64,000 nt of DNA from Micromonospora sp. M71_S20 (GCF_003664255.1 NZ_RCCV01000001.1:1550001-1614000), one strand, 5' to 3'; counted from the first letter of the stretch, positions 26,399 to 35,342 are shown. Notes: generated by a model from the letters alone, not told the origin. Numbers and translations: made by a program.

Positions 26399-26784
26399 GA
26401 CACATCTCCTTGGTGGTCGACGCTGACCGATCTATGGGATGCACGAGTCTTGACGGCGCGATGCGTCGCCTTCGTGGAAACCTGGGATTGGCCTCAGCGT
26501 AAACCGGGCGAGGTCACCAGTCAGTGGGACTGGTTGTGAAGAACTGCACAAGGTACGGGCACGCTGCGGCATCACGAGCTAATACCCGCTTTCACGAGCA
26601 GTTTCACGCAAATCCTGTGGGGAACCCGTCACGGGCCGGGCCGGGCCGCGTCCCCGGCGGCGGAACCCGCGAACCGCCCCGGAGGACGCCCGGTCCCGTT
26701 ACGCTCTGTCCACAGGCGCACACCCGGGCGAGCGGTCCGCCGTTGCTACCCGTGCGGGATGACCCCAGCCGGTAGGCTCGCGTC
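26399..26784. other. 386-bp pckG/gtrA divergent regulatory region
   Basis: No gene is supported. GC content falls here relative to the flanks. It contains the pckG -10 box, a CRP-like site, two GTGAAA half-sites 12 bp apart on the minus strand (around 26588-26608), and at the right end TAGGCT (26773-26778), 6 nt before the GtrA start. Confidence 0.6.
26496..26551 (-). promoter_or_regulatory. pckG promoter with an upstream CRP-like site
   Basis: On the minus strand TACGCT (26496-26501) with TGACTG 17 nt upstream forms a plausible promoter. Its start point would be near 26489, about 90 nt before the pckG ATG. TTGTGAAGAACTGCACAA (26534-26551) is a near palindrome matching TGTGA-N6-TCACA at 9 of 10 positions and is centred about 53 bp upstream of that start point, a position from which CRP-type proteins can activate. 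Confidence 0.5.
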
Positions 26785-27330
26785 GTGGCCGCGACGATGA
26801 CCGGGGAGCCAGGCTCCTCGCAGACCCGCCCGGGTCTGGTCCGCTCGCTGGTGGACCGTTTCGGTCACCTGGTCCGCGAGTTGAGCAAGTTCGCCACCGT
26901 GGGCGGCATCGCCTTCCTGATCGACTTCGCGCTCTTCAACTACCTGACGAGCGTGCGGGGTGTCGAGCAGGTCACCGCGAAGACCATCTCGACGGTGATC
27001 GCGGCGTCCGTCGCGTTCGTCGGCAACCGGTTCTGGACGTGGCGCCACCGCAAGCGCTCCCACCCGGCCCGCGAGTACGCGCTGTTCTTCTTCTTCAACG
27101 GCGTCGGCCTGGGGATCGCCGTGGCCTGCCTGGCGATCAGCCGCTACGGACTGGGCAGCATCTGGCCGGAGGTGTTCCAGACCCCGCTGGCCGACAACGT
27201 CGCCAGCTTCATCGTCGGGACCGGGCTCGGGACGCTGTTCCGGTTCTGGTCCTACCGACGGTTCGTCTTCGTCGAAGCGGGAACCCCGTCCGTTCCGGAA
27301 GAGAAGCACGACCGAGACCACCGGGCGTGA
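26785..27330 (+). CDS. GtrA family membrane protein, copy 1
   Basis: A 181-residue four-helix protein of the GtrA family, whose members flip or handle polyprenyl-phosphate sugars for cell-surface glycosylation. Marks are LSKFATVGGIAFLIDFALFNYL, the FVGNRFWTWRHRKR motif between helices 2 and 3, ALFFFFNGVGLGIAVACLAIS and TLFRFWSYRRFVF at the C-terminus. The GTG at 26785 lies 6 nt after TAGGCT, so it is probably leaderless. A second GtrA gene follows 65 bp downstream. Confidence 0.85.
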   Translation: MAATMTGEPGSSQTRPGLVRSLVDRFGHLVRELSKFATVGGIAFLIDFALFNYLTSVRGVEQVTAKTISTVIAASVAFVGNRFWTWRHRKRSHPAREYALFFFFNGVGLGIAVACLAISRYGLGSIWPEVFQTPLADNVASFIVGTGLGTLFRFWSYRRFVFVEAGTPSVPEEKHDRDHRA

Positions 27331-27395
27331 CCTACCGCCCACCTTCGTCCCGGCCGGAGCCTGCCGGCCCCGCCCACTGCCCTAAGGTGTTCCGC

Positions 27396-28133
27396 ATGCG
27401 TCTTGTCCGTCTGCTGCCTGAGCGCTGGCAGAAGTTCATCCACGAGGCGCTCAAGTTCGGAATCGTCGGCGGCGTCAACACCGTAATCAATTACGCCGTG
27501 TTCAATGTGCTCGCACTGACCGTTTTCGTGGACGGTCAACTTAAGGCGACGGTCATCGCGACCGTGGTGGCGACGATCACGTCTTATCTGATGAATCGTC
27601 ACTGGACGTACCGTGATCGCCCCAAATCGGCCATGCGGCGCGAGTACGTCCTCTTCTTCCTCTTCAACGGTGCGGGCCTGCTCATCGAGTTGGGCGTCCT
27701 GGCCGCCGCCAAGTACGGGCTGGGCCTGACCAGCCTGCTGGCCCTCAACGTGGCCAAGACCGGTGGCGTGCTGCTCGCGACGCTGTTCCGCTTCTGGTCC
27801 TACCGGACGTTCGTCTTCCAACCGGCGCCGGCCCACGCGGCCGAGACGTGGCACAGCATCCCGCGCGACGAGTGGGACACCATGGCCGAGATGGACCCGG
27901 TGGCCGAGTTGGCGGAGTCGATCTCCGAGCTGGAGGAGTCCGAACCTCCACCCGGCGCCGCGCGCCGTGGCCCACGCGTCGCGCCCGGCCCCGAACCCGC
28001 GTCGGCGGCGGCCCCCGTCCAGGGGCGCCCCGTCCCGCTCGACGCCGGCCTCGGCGGCGCCCTCGACCGGGAGCTGGAAGCGGAACTGGCCGCCGAACTC
28101 CAGGCCACCACCCGCCGTCCGCCGCGCCGCTGA
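27396..28133 (+). CDS. GtrA family membrane protein with long cytoplasmic tail, copy 2
   Basis: A 245-residue protein. Residues 1-145 repeat the GtrA pattern (ALKFGIVGGVNTVINYAVFN, SYLMNRHWTYRDRPK, YVLFFLFNGAGLLIELGVL, LFRFWSYRTFVFQP). Residues about 146-245 are a Pro/Ala/Glu-rich tail with an acidic patch (ELAESISELEESEPPPG) not usual for the family. The ATG at 27396 lies 7 nt after TAAGGT, again a leaderless arrangement. Bases about 27470-27620 have noticeably lower GC and less biased codons than the rest. Confidence 0.85.
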   Translation: MRLVRLLPERWQKFIHEALKFGIVGGVNTVINYAVFNVLALTVFVDGQLKATVIATVVATITSYLMNRHWTYRDRPKSAMRREYVLFFLFNGAGLLIELGVLAAAKYGLGLTSLLALNVAKTGGVLLATLFRFWSYRTFVFQPAPAHAAETWHSIPRDEWDTMAEMDPVAELAESISELEESEPPPGAARRGPRVAPGPEPASAAAPVQGRPVPLDAGLGGALDRELEAELAAELQATTRRPPRR

Positions 28134-28146
28134 CCCACCCGCCGCC

Positions 28147-28194
28147 CCGGCCTGACCGGTTCCGGCCCGCTTCGGGCCACACCGGTCAGGCCGG
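28147..28194. terminator. bidirectional terminator hairpin
   Basis: CCGGCCTGACCGGT and ACCGGTCAGGCCGG pair perfectly over 14 bp, and the 20-nt loop holds a second small stem (GGCCCG with CGGGCC). It sits between the convergent ends of the second GtrA gene and the bPH2 gene. Confidence 0.8.
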
Positions 28195-28200
28195 GCCGGT

Positions 28201-28773
28201 TCAGGCGGTGGGGTCGCGCAGCGACTTGCCCTCGTGCAGGTCCGCCAGGATGTCGCGCATCTCGCCGTCGCCGAGGGAGTGCTTGTCGTGGTGGGCCTCC
28301 ACCAGTTCGTAGAGCCTGGTCTGGACCTGGCCGACCCCCGGCACGTCGTGCAGGACGGACTGGCCGCGCTCGCCGGCGGACTCGATGGTCAGCGTCCCGC
28401 AGCCGAGCAGGCGCTCCACGAACCGCTGGTTCATGGCGTGGTCGTTGATCCGGGTCAGCGGGATGTCCCGCCGGTCGCGCGAGAGCACCCCCTGCTGGAG
28501 CAGCACCCGCTCGTTGGTGAAGAGGTAGTGGGTGCTCCGCCAGACCAGGAACGGCCAGAGCGCCAGCCACAGCACCGCCAGCAGGGCCAGGCCGCCGATG
28601 ACGGCGAGCGCGATCGAGCCGCCCCCGCCGGACGGCAGCAGGACCAGACCGGCCACCACCGCCGCGACGGCGAGCACGAGCACCGCGACCGGCCGGATCA
28701 GCGCCTTCCAGTGCGGGTGCAGGTGCAGCACGACGTGCTCGTCCTCGGTGAGCACGTCATCGGGGAACGCCAC
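28201..28773 (-). CDS. bPH2 domain membrane protein (YdbT-like)
   Basis: A 190-residue protein with two adjacent transmembrane helices (LIRPVAVLVLAVAAVVAGLVLLP and ALAVIGGLALLAVLWLALWPFLVW). A bacterial pleckstrin-like bPH2 domain follows (about 85-165): STHYLFTNERVLLQQGVLSR, DIPLTRINDHAMNQRFVERLLGCGTL. A basic/acidic helical tail ends the protein. The family is membrane-associated with poorly known function. Confidence 0.85.
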   Translation of the reverse strand: MAFPDDVLTEDEHVVLHLHPHWKALIRPVAVLVLAVAAVVAGLVLLPSGGGGSIALAVIGGLALLAVLWLALWPFLVWRSTHYLFTNERVLLQQGVLSRDRRDIPLTRINDHAMNQRFVERLLGCGTLTIESAGERGQSVLHDVPGVGQVQTRLYELVEAHHDKHSLGDGEMRDILADLHEGKSLRDPTA

Positions 28774-28857
28774 GGGAACCTCCTCGCAGAAACGGACGCG
28801 CTGACCGTAACCGCTCCCCTCACGCCGGGGGATCAGCCGCGCGGCGGGAGTCGCCGT

Positions 28858-29733
28858 TCAGCGGAGGTGCAGGACGTCGCCGGCGGCGAGGGCACGGGTG
28901 CCGGTGGGGGTGGCGACCAGGAGCTGGCCGTCGGCGTCCACGCCGGTCGCGGTGCCGGTCACCTCGTCGCCGCCGGGCAGCAGCACGCGTACCTGCCGGT
29001 CGATCGTCGCGCAGCTCGCCAGGTAGGCGTCGCGCAGGCCGCTGGCGACCGCGTCCCCGCCGGCCGCACGCCACTCGCCGTACCACTCGGCGATCCCGCG
29101 CAGCAGGGCCCGCAGCAGCGGGTCCCGGTCGGTGGCCGCCGCGCCGGCCAGTTGCAGGGAGGTCGCCGGCAGTCCCGTCGGATTCTCCGGCAGCTCGTCG
29201 GCGCGCAGCGTGACGTTGAGGCCGACACCGAGCACGATCGCGGGCGGCCGGGCCGGCGAGGATCCCGGCACCGCCTCGGCGAGGATGCCGGCGCACTTCG
29301 CGTCGCCGACGAGCAGGTCGTTCGGCCACTTCAGGCCCGCGTCCAGCTCGGCCAGCCGGGTCACCGCCTCGACCAGGGCGACGCCGGCGAGCAGCGGCAG
29401 CCAGCCGTACCCCGTCTGGGGTGCGGCCGGCCAGCCACGGTCGGCGACGGCCTCCCCGGGGCGGAGCAGCACGCTGGTGGCGATGCCGGCCCGGGCCGGC
29501 GACTGCCAGGCCCGGCCGCGCCGGCCGCGCCCGGCGGTCTGCCGCTCCGCGACCACCACCAGGCCCTCGGGCTCGCCGGCCCGGGCGGCCTCGGCGACGT
29601 CCGCGTTGGTCGAGCCGGTCTCGACGCGCAGCTCCAGCCGGGTCCAGGGCCCGTTCGGGGCGACCAGCGCCCGCCGCAGCCGCGCCGCCGACAGCGGCGG
29701 GCGGTCCAGATCGGTGTACGGCGAGCCCGGCAT
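28858..29733 (-). CDS. birA: biotin--[acetyl-CoA-carboxylase] ligase
   Basis: The 291-residue enzyme attaches biotin to the carrier Lys of acyl-CoA carboxylases. It lacks the N-terminal winged helix of E. coli BirA, so it is a ligase without repressor function. Marks are VETGSTNADVAEAARAG, AERQTAGRGRRGRAWQSP (the GRGRRG biotinyl-AMP loop), KWPNDLLVGDAKCAGILAE and the C-terminal SH3-like domain. The ATG lies 6 nt after TAGGCT (read on minus, 29740-29745), a leaderless layout. It is divergent from the carboxylase beta subunit. Confidence 0.92.
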   Translation of the reverse strand: MPGSPYTDLDRPPLSAARLRRALVAPNGPWTRLELRVETGSTNADVAEAARAGEPEGLVVVAERQTAGRGRRGRAWQSPARAGIATSVLLRPGEAVADRGWPAAPQTGYGWLPLLAGVALVEAVTRLAELDAGLKWPNDLLVGDAKCAGILAEAVPGSSPARPPAIVLGVGLNVTLRADELPENPTGLPATSLQLAGAAATDRDPLLRALLRGIAEWYGEWRAAGGDAVASGLRDAYLASCATIDRQVRVLLPGGDEVTGTATGVDADGQLLVATPTGTRALAAGDVLHLR

Positions 29734-29739
29734 CCCGTC

Positions 29740-29832
29740 AGCCTACGGCCGCCCCCGTCCGGCCGACCGGGGGCGTCGCGGTCGGGCTGAGGCGAACTGC
29801 ACAGCGGCGGCGGCCTGAACCATCGTTATATT
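29740..29832. promoter_or_regulatory. back-to-back leaderless promoters of birA and the carboxylase beta subunit
   Basis: On the minus strand TAGGCT (29740-29745) sits 6 nt from the birA ATG. On the plus strand TATATT (29827-29832) sits 6 nt from the GTG at 29839. Neither gene has a Shine-Dalgarno, so both transcripts should start at or next to the start codon. Confidence 0.6.
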
Positions 29833-29838
29833 CCCAGG

Positions 29839-31422
29839 GTGACTACCGAGACCGGGATCAACATCCACAGCACCGCGGGCAAGCTGGCCGACCTGGAGCG
29901 GCGGGTCGACGAGGCGGTGCACGCCGGGTCGGCGCGCGCGGTCGAGAAGCAGCACGCGAGGGGCAAGAAGACCGCCCGCGAGCGGATCGAGATGCTGCTC
30001 GACGAGGGTTCCTTCGTCGAGCTGGACGAGCTGGCCCGGCACCGGTCCACCAACTTCGGGCTGGCGAGGACCCGCCCGTACGGCGACGGCGTCATCACCG
30101 GCTACGGCACCATCGACGGCCGGCAGGTCTGCGTCTTCGCCCAGGACTTCACCGTCTTCGGCGGCTCCCTCGGCGAGGTCTTCGGCGAGAAGATCGTCAA
30201 GGTCATGGACCTGGCCATGAAGATCGGCTGCCCGGTCGTCGGGATCAACGACTCCGGGGGCGCGCGCATCCAGGAGGGTGTCGCCTCGCTCGGCCTCTAC
30301 GGCGAGATCTTCTTCCGCAACGTGCGGGCCAGCGGCGTCATCCCGCAGATCTCCCTGATCATGGGCCCGTGCGCCGGCGGCGCGGTCTACTCCCCGGCGG
30401 TCACGGACTTCACCGTGATGGTCGACCAGACCTCGCACATGTTCATCACCGGCCCGGACGTCATCAAGACGGTCACCGGCGAGGACGTGGGCATGGAGGA
30501 GCTGGGCGGCGCCCGTACGCACAACGCGCGCAGCGGCAACGCGCACTACCTCGCCACGGACGAGCAGGACGCGATCGACTACGTCAAGGCGCTGCTGTCG
30601 TACCTGCCGTCGAACAACCTGGACGAGCCGGTGGTCTTCGACGCGCCCGCCGACCTCGACGTGACCGAGGAGGACCGGGAGCTGGACACGCTGATCCCCG
30701 ACTCGGCGAACCAGCCGTACGACATGCACCGGGTGATCGAGCACGTCCTCGACGACGGCGAGTTCCTGGAGGTCCAGCCCCTCTACGCGCAGAACATGGT
30801 CGTCGGCTACGGCCGGGTCGAGGGCCGGCCGGTCGGCGTGGTCGCCAACCAGCCGATGCACTTCGCCGGCACCCTGGACATCGCCGCCTCGGAGAAGGCC
30901 GCCCGGTTCGTGCGCACCTGCGACGCGTTCAACATCCCGGTGCTGACCTTCGTGGACGTCCCCGGGTTCCTGCCCGGCACCGGCCAGGAGTGGGACGGCA
31001 TCATCCGCCGGGGCGCGAAGCTCATCTACGCGTACGCCGAGGCCACCGTCCCGAAGGTCACCGTGATCACCCGCAAGGCGTACGGCGGGGCGTACGACGT
31101 GATGGGCTCCAAGCACCTCGGCGCGGACCTGAACTTCGCCTGGCCGACCGCGCAGATCGCGGTGATGGGCGCGCAGGGCGCGGTGAACATCCTCTACCGC
31201 TCGGAGCTGGCCGCCGCCGAGGACCCGGCAGCCGTGCGGGCCGAGAAGATCGCCGAGTACGAGGACACCCTCGCCAACCCGTACATCGCGGCGGAGCGCG
31301 GCTACGTGGACAGCGTCATCCCGCCGCACGAGACGCGGGCCCAGATCGTCCGCGCGCTGCGGGTGCTGCGCACCAAGCGCGAGACCCTGCCGCCGAAGAA
31401 GCACGGCAACATCCCGCTGTGA
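29839..31422 (+). CDS. accD5: acyl-CoA carboxylase beta subunit (carboxyltransferase)
   Basis: A 527-residue carboxyltransferase of the propionyl/acetyl-CoA carboxylase type, which moves CO2 from carboxybiotin to acyl-CoA. Marks are [58 protein letters not shown] (oxyanion and biotin loop), [16 protein letters not shown] and [20 protein letters not shown]. It is divergent from birA; the epsilon subunit is 7.2 kb and the alpha subunit 16 kb downstream. The symbol reflects that conserved order; substrate preference cannot be read directly. Confidence 0.93.
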   Translation: MTTETGINIHSTAGKLADLERRVDEAVHAGSARAVEKQHARGKKTARERIEMLLDEGSFVELDELARHRSTNFGLARTRPYGDGVITGYGTIDGRQVCVFAQDFTVFGGSLGEVFGEKIVKVMDLAMKIGCPVVGINDSGGARIQEGVASLGLYGEIFFRNVRASGVIPQISLIMGPCAGGAVYSPAVTDFTVMVDQTSHMFITGPDVIKTVTGEDVGMEELGGARTHNARSGNAHYLATDEQDAIDYVKALLSYLPSNNLDEPVVFDAPADLDVTEEDRELDTLIPDSANQPYDMHRVIEHVLDDGEFLEVQPLYAQNMVVGYGRVEGRPVGVVANQPMHFAGTLDIAASEKAARFVRTCDAFNIPVLTFVDVPGFLPGTGQEWDGIIRRGAKLIYAYAEATVPKVTVITRKAYGGAYDVMGSKHLGADLNFAWPTAQIAVMGAQGAVNILYRSELAAAEDPAAVRAEKIAEYEDTLANPYIAAERGYVDSVIPPHETRAQIVRALRVLRTKRETLPPKKHGNIPL

Positions 31423-31461
31423 CGCCCGTCCCGCCGCGCCCCCGCGCGGTGCCCCCTGCCG

Positions 31462-31479
31462 GCCGTGGCGGGCCACGGC
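31462..31479. terminator. small hairpin between convergent genes
   Basis: GCCGTGG and CCACGGC form a 7-bp stem with a 4-nt loop between the carboxylase beta gene and the sigma-factor partner gene, which converge here. Confidence 0.45.
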
Positions 31480-31532
31480 TGCCCTGACGTCGTGCGGGCC
31501 GGGGGACGGGCGGGCGATCGACCGTGGGGCGG

Positions 31533-32396
31533 TCAGCAGGACGGGTTGGCGGCGGCGCACATGCGCCGCGCGGCCAGCCCGGCCAGACGGACCAGGTCGG
31601 CCTCGGCGGTCGGTTCCAGGATCAGCACGCTCACCAGGTCGCCGACCCGCACCACCACTGTCGCGTCCGGCACGGACGGGCGGCCGGGCGCCCGCCCGTC
31701 GACCGGATCGAGGGTCGCGGAGACGGAGTGGCGCAGCAGCAGGGACTCGTCACCGGCGAAGTCGCGGCGTGGCACGTCCCAGCGGTGCACGTCCTCGACG
31801 GTGACGGACTCGCCGCCCCACTCGATCGACCGCAGCTCCCGCCACTCCCGGCAGACGGTGAGTTGCCGGCGCAGTCCGTCGAGGAACCGTGCGGCCCCGT
31901 CGCCCCGCATCCGGTGCAGGTCCTGGACGACCAGGACGTCGCCGAGCCGCCCCCCGCCGGTCGCGGGTCGCAGCACCGTCTGGGACCGGCTCACCCAGGT
32001 CTCCTGCGCCGACACGCCGCTCTCGCGCCTGGCGGCGCACCGGCCCAGGGCCGTGCCCACGTCGACGGTCCCGCCCAGGCCGGCCTCGCTGAGTTGCAGA
32101 CCACTGCGCGCCGTCAGGTCGTCCTGTTGCAGCAGGGCCGCCGGGGGGATCTCGACCCGGGCCGCCGGCGCCGCCGGCCGCGGTGGGGACGCCGCCGGGG
32201 ACAGCCCCCGCTGCCCGGACCGGTCCCCGACCGCCACGGCGGAGGCGGAGGCGACAACGAGCACCGCGACCGCCGCCAGCACCGCCGTACGCCTGCTGCG
32301 CCTGCGGGCCCGCGCGCGGATCTCCGCCGGCTCCGGCCAGCGGACGTCGCGCAGGTCCCGGTGCACCTGTTCGACGAACGTCATCTCGTCACGCAT
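31533..32396 (-). CDS. membrane-anchored partner of the ECF sigma factor (anti-sigma-like)
   Basis: A 287-residue protein with a short cytoplasmic N-terminus (MRDEMTFVEQVHRDLRDVRWPEPAEIRARARRR), one transmembrane helix (TAVLAAVAVLVVASASAVAVG) and an extracytoplasmic domain of about 220 residues with Cys in LGRCAARR and LTVCREW and a C-terminal Cys pair. The ATG at 32396 overlaps the sigma gene's stop, implying translational coupling. Position and topology suggest an anti-sigma or sensor role, but no anti-sigma motif is clear. Confidence 0.65.
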   Translation of the reverse strand: MRDEMTFVEQVHRDLRDVRWPEPAEIRARARRRSRRTAVLAAVAVLVVASASAVAVGDRSGQRGLSPAASPPRPAAPAARVEIPPAALLQQDDLTARSGLQLSEAGLGGTVDVGTALGRCAARRESGVSAQETWVSRSQTVLRPATGGGRLGDVLVVQDLHRMRGDGAARFLDGLRRQLTVCREWRELRSIEWGGESVTVEDVHRWDVPRRDFAGDESLLLRHSVSATLDPVDGRAPGRPSVPDATVVVRVGDLVSVLILEPTAEADLVRLAGLAARRMCAAANPSC

Positions 32397-32889
32397 CGGC
32401 GGCCTCCTCCAGGTCAGAGACGGCGAGCAGCCCGGCGAGCGCGGCACGCCCCCGGAAGAGTCGGGCCTTGACGGTGCCCACCGGGGTGGCCGTCTGCCGG
32501 GCCACCTCCGCGACCGGCATGCCGACCAGGTAGTAGAGGGCGATCGCGGTGCGCTGCTCCTCGGGGAGTCGGCGCAGGGCGGTGACCACCTCGACGGTGG
32601 CGGTGTCCGGGCCGGGCACGCTCTCGTTGGCGCCGTGCCGCAGGTAGGCGCGGGCCCGGCTGCGCAGGCTGCGCCACCGGCTCACCGCGATCCGGCTCGC
32701 CACCACCCGCACCCACGCCTCCGGCTCCTCGTACGCGCTCACCGTCGACCAGCGCTGCCAGGCCCGGATGTACGCCTCCTGCACGGCGTCCTGCGCCTCG
32801 GCGAGATCGCCGGTGAGCGCGTAGACGTAGCCGAGCAGCCGTTGCCGGCTGCCCCGGTAGAACTCGTCGAACCCGTCGACGTCCGGCAC
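32389..32889 (-). CDS. SigE-family ECF RNA polymerase sigma factor
   Basis: A 166-residue extracytoplasmic-function sigma factor. Region 2 (about 8-75) includes FDEFYRGSRQRLLGYVYALTGDLAEAQDAVQEAYIRAWQRW and EAWVRVVASRIAVSRWRS. Region 4 (about 105-160) has LPEEQRTAIALYYLVGMPVAEVARQTATPVGTVKARLFRG, the -35-binding helix-turn-helix. It fits the actinobacterial SigE-type branch. The GTG start at 32889 has GGGGAGG just upstream. It is co-transcribed with the overlapping membrane protein gene. Confidence 0.9.
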   Translation of the reverse strand: MPDVDGFDEFYRGSRQRLLGYVYALTGDLAEAQDAVQEAYIRAWQRWSTVSAYEEPEAWVRVVASRIAVSRWRSLRSRARAYLRHGANESVPGPDTATVEVVTALRRLPEEQRTAIALYYLVGMPVAEVARQTATPVGTVKARLFRGRAALAGLLAVSDLEEAADA

Positions 32890-32950
32890 CTGCTACCTCC
32901 CCGTGACGGTCGCAGGGGACACGCGCCCGGCGGTGCCGCCGGTTGCCCGG

Positions 32951-33934
32951 TCAGCCGATCATTTTCGCCAGCTCGGTCGCGTCGAACCCGCCGGCCGGGA
33001 TCCGCCCGCGCAGCGCGCGGCGCACCGCGAGCTGGACGGCGGTGTTCGCCGGGGTCGGTACGCCGTGCAGCCGGCCGAGCAGCGCGATCTCGCCGTTGAG
33101 GTGGTCGGTCTCGGCCGAGCCCGCTCCCCGGGCCAGGCTCTGCCAGGTGGAACCGCCGGCCCGCTCCTCGCCGTCGACCGGCCGGTGGTCGACGAGGTCA
33201 CCCCGCTCGGCCTTCTCCTCCTCGGGCGTGGTGTGCGCGATTCCGGTCGCGGCGAGCACGGCGGTCCCCTCGGCCCGGACCCGCTGCCGTAGGTCGTCGG
33301 GGACGTCCCGGCCGAGCAGCGCCTGGAGGCCGTTGCCGAGGTTGGCCAGCAGCTTGCCGTACTTCCAGCGCAGCACGTCGGCGCGCACCGGGGCGACGAA
33401 GCCGGCGGCGGTCAGGTCGGCGGCGACGACGTCGTCGGTGGCGTCCGCACCGGACGGGTAGCGGCCGAGGTGCAGCATGCCGGGGTGCGGGTGGCCGTTG
33501 GCCACCACCACGCCCGGCTCCAGGTGGGTGGCGGGCAGCCAGACGCAGACGCCGTGCACGTCGGCGAAGAGGCGCAGGGCGGCGCGTTCGTTGGCGACCC
33601 CGTTCTGCGCGGTGAACAGCGGCAGGCGCTCGGCCGCCGTACCGCCGCCGGCCACGGGCGCGTCCGCCCATGCCGCCAGCGCCGCTTCGGTGTCCTGCGA
33701 CTTGACGGTGAGCACCAGGGCGGTGTCGTCGGGCAGCGGCCGGTCGCCCGGCCCGTCGGCGGCCGGCCCGCGCCAGGTCGTCTCGCCGTCGGGCCGCCGC
33801 AGGGTCAACCCCCGCCGCCGGATCGCGTCCAGGTGCGCGCCGCGCGCCACCAGGGTCACGTCGTGGCCGGCCTGCCCCAGCCGTACGCCGATGGTGCCGC
33901 CGACCGCGCCCGCTCCGATGATCACGTATCGCAC
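32951..33934 (-). CDS. panE: 2-dehydropantoate 2-reductase
   Basis: A 327-residue NADPH-dependent ketopantoate reductase of the pantothenate/CoA pathway. The N-terminal Rossmann motif is VRYVIIGAGAVGGTIGVRLGQAGHDVTLVARG. VLTVKSQDTEAAL follows, then FTAQNGVANERA and the catalytic Lys segment LRWKYGKLLANLGNGLQALLG. The GTG at 33934 begins the Rossmann fold directly; CAGAAT 6 nt upstream is a possible -10. It lies 17 bp downstream of the M50-like gene on the same strand. Paralogues act on other 2-oxo acids, so the exact substrate is not proven. Confidence 0.88.
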   Translation of the reverse strand: MRYVIIGAGAVGGTIGVRLGQAGHDVTLVARGAHLDAIRRRGLTLRRPDGETTWRGPAADGPGDRPLPDDTALVLTVKSQDTEAALAAWADAPVAGGGTAAERLPLFTAQNGVANERAALRLFADVHGVCVWLPATHLEPGVVVANGHPHPGMLHLGRYPSGADATDDVVAADLTAAGFVAPVRADVLRWKYGKLLANLGNGLQALLGRDVPDDLRQRVRAEGTAVLAATGIAHTTPEEEKAERGDLVDHRPVDGEERAGGSTWQSLARGAGSAETDHLNGEIALLGRLHGVPTPANTAVQLAVRRALRGRIPAGGFDATELAKMIG

Positions 33935-33951
33935 GGGCCCATTCTGCCCGG

Positions 33952-34695
33952 TCAGGGCGTCAGGCCGGCCTCGGTGAGGATCGGGCCGGCCAGCAGCAGC
34001 GCGCCGGCGCCGAGGGCGACCAGGTTGACCAGGGCGAAGACGGTGACCCAGAAGAACGCGGGCAGCGGGGTGAGGCCGGCGAGCTGGTCGGCGTCGGAGG
34101 CGGGCATCCGCCCCCGCGAGCGCAGCCGTTGCAGCTCCACCACCGGCCGCACCCCGCCGAGCAGCAGGAACCACACCCCGGCGTACGCGAACGCCGCCTG
34201 CACCTGCGGTTCGGCGTACCAGGAGACGGCGAGCACCACCCCGCCGGTGACCAGCAGCGAGAGCACGCCGAAGACGTTGCGGATCATGACCAGCATGGCC
34301 AGCAGCAGCACCACGGCGACCCAGAGCAGCAGGGTGATCCGGTTGCCGCCGAGCAGCCACGCGCCGGCCAGCCCGACCAGCGGCGGGGCGACGTAGCCGG
34401 CGAGCAGGGTGAGGATCATCCCGGGGCCCGTGGGCCGGCCGGCGGAGAGGGTGAGGCCCGAGGTGTCCGAGTGCAGCCGGATGCCGTGCAGGCGGCGGCC
34501 GGTGAGCAGGGCGACCAGCGCGTGCCCGCCCTCGTGGGCGATGGTGATCGCGTTGCGGGCGATCCGCCAGGGCAGGCGGGTGCTGACCACCACCAGCGCG
34601 ACGACGGCGGTCAGCAGCACCAGCAGGGGCGGCGGGTCCGGCTGCGCCGCGAACAGCTTGTCCCAGAGACCGCCGAGCCCGTCGATCGACACCAT
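33952..34695 (-). CDS. M50B-like membrane metalloprotease
   Basis: A 247-residue polytopic membrane protein. The zinc motif HEGGH (His54, Glu55, His58) sits in AITIAHEGGHALVALLTGRR, as in site-2-protease relatives of family M50. Five or more helices follow, including VGLAGAWLLGGNRITLLLWVAVVLLLAMLVMI. GVRPVVELQRLRSRGRMPASDADQL near the C-terminus supplies an Asp that could be the third zinc ligand. The ATG at 34695 starts the protein. The substrate is unknown; the nearby sigma/anti-sigma-like pair is a possible but unproven target. Confidence 0.75.
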   Translation of the reverse strand: MVSIDGLGGLWDKLFAAQPDPPPLLVLLTAVVALVVVSTRLPWRIARNAITIAHEGGHALVALLTGRRLHGIRLHSDTSGLTLSAGRPTGPGMILTLLAGYVAPPLVGLAGAWLLGGNRITLLLWVAVVLLLAMLVMIRNVFGVLSLLVTGGVVLAVSWYAEPQVQAAFAYAGVWFLLLGGVRPVVELQRLRSRGRMPASDADQLAGLTPLPAFFWVTVFALVNLVALGAGALLLAGPILTEAGLTP

Positions 34696-34796
34696 GGGGC
34701 GCGAGCCTACCGGCCCCGACCTGTGTCGCTGCGCCCTCGTCGGTCCGTATCGTGTGAAGCTGACCTGGTGGCGATCGAAGCGGGAGGTGGACGCCG

Positions 34797-35342
34797 GTGA
34801 GCGCGGCACCCCTGGAACCCCACATCGGCCTGTGGACCGAGGCCGAGTACCTCGCCATGGGCGAGACGCCGAACCGGATCGAGTTGCTCGACGGGAGCCT
34901 GATCGTGAGCCCTGCCCCGAGCAAGCGACACCAGCGGGTGTCGCGGCTGCTGGCCAACAGCCTGGACGACGCTGCGGGGGCCCTCGCGGTCTTCGAGGCG
35001 GTGAACGTCCGGCTCGGTGTCGACCGCATCGTCATCCCCGACGTGGTGATGGCCGACACCGACGACGAGGGCACCGTGGTCGAGGCGGGCGAGGTCGTCC
35101 TCGTCTGCGAGATCGTCTCGCCGGGGAACGCGGCCGCCGACCGGTTGGTCAAGATGCAGCTCTACGCGATCGCCGGGATCCCGTGGTACCTGCTGGTCGA
35201 GCAGGACGGCGCCGGCCACTCGCTGCGGCTGCACCGGCTCGACGGCACGCACTACGTCGAGGAACAGGTCGCCAAACCGGGCGAGGAACTCCGCGTGACC
35301 GAGCCGATCCGCTGGCGCGTCGACCCGGCCACGCTGCGCTGA
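34797..35342 (+). CDS. Uma2 family (DUF820) restriction-endonuclease-fold protein
   Basis: A 181-residue protein of the Uma2/DUF820 family with a PD-(D/E)xK nuclease fold. Marks are [41 protein letters not shown] (the catalytic PD), [39 protein letters not shown]. The family is very abundant in cyanobacteria and actinobacteria and its role is unclear. GGGAGG lies upstream of the GTG. It is divergent from the M50-like gene. Confidence 0.85.
   Translation: MSAAPLEPHIGLWTEAEYLAMGETPNRIELLDGSLIVSPAPSKRHQRVSRLLANSLDDAAGALAVFEAVNVRLGVDRIVIPDVVMADTDDEGTVVEAGEVVLVCEIVSPGNAAADRLVKMQLYAIAGIPWYLLVEQDGAGHSLRLHRLDGTHYVEEQVAKPGEELRVTEPIRWRVDPATLR

Noticed and set aside
34797..35342. The Uma2 protein as part of a restriction or defence system
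   Set aside because: No methyltransferase, ATPase or other defence partner lies beside it; Uma2 genes are scattered singly in many genomes.
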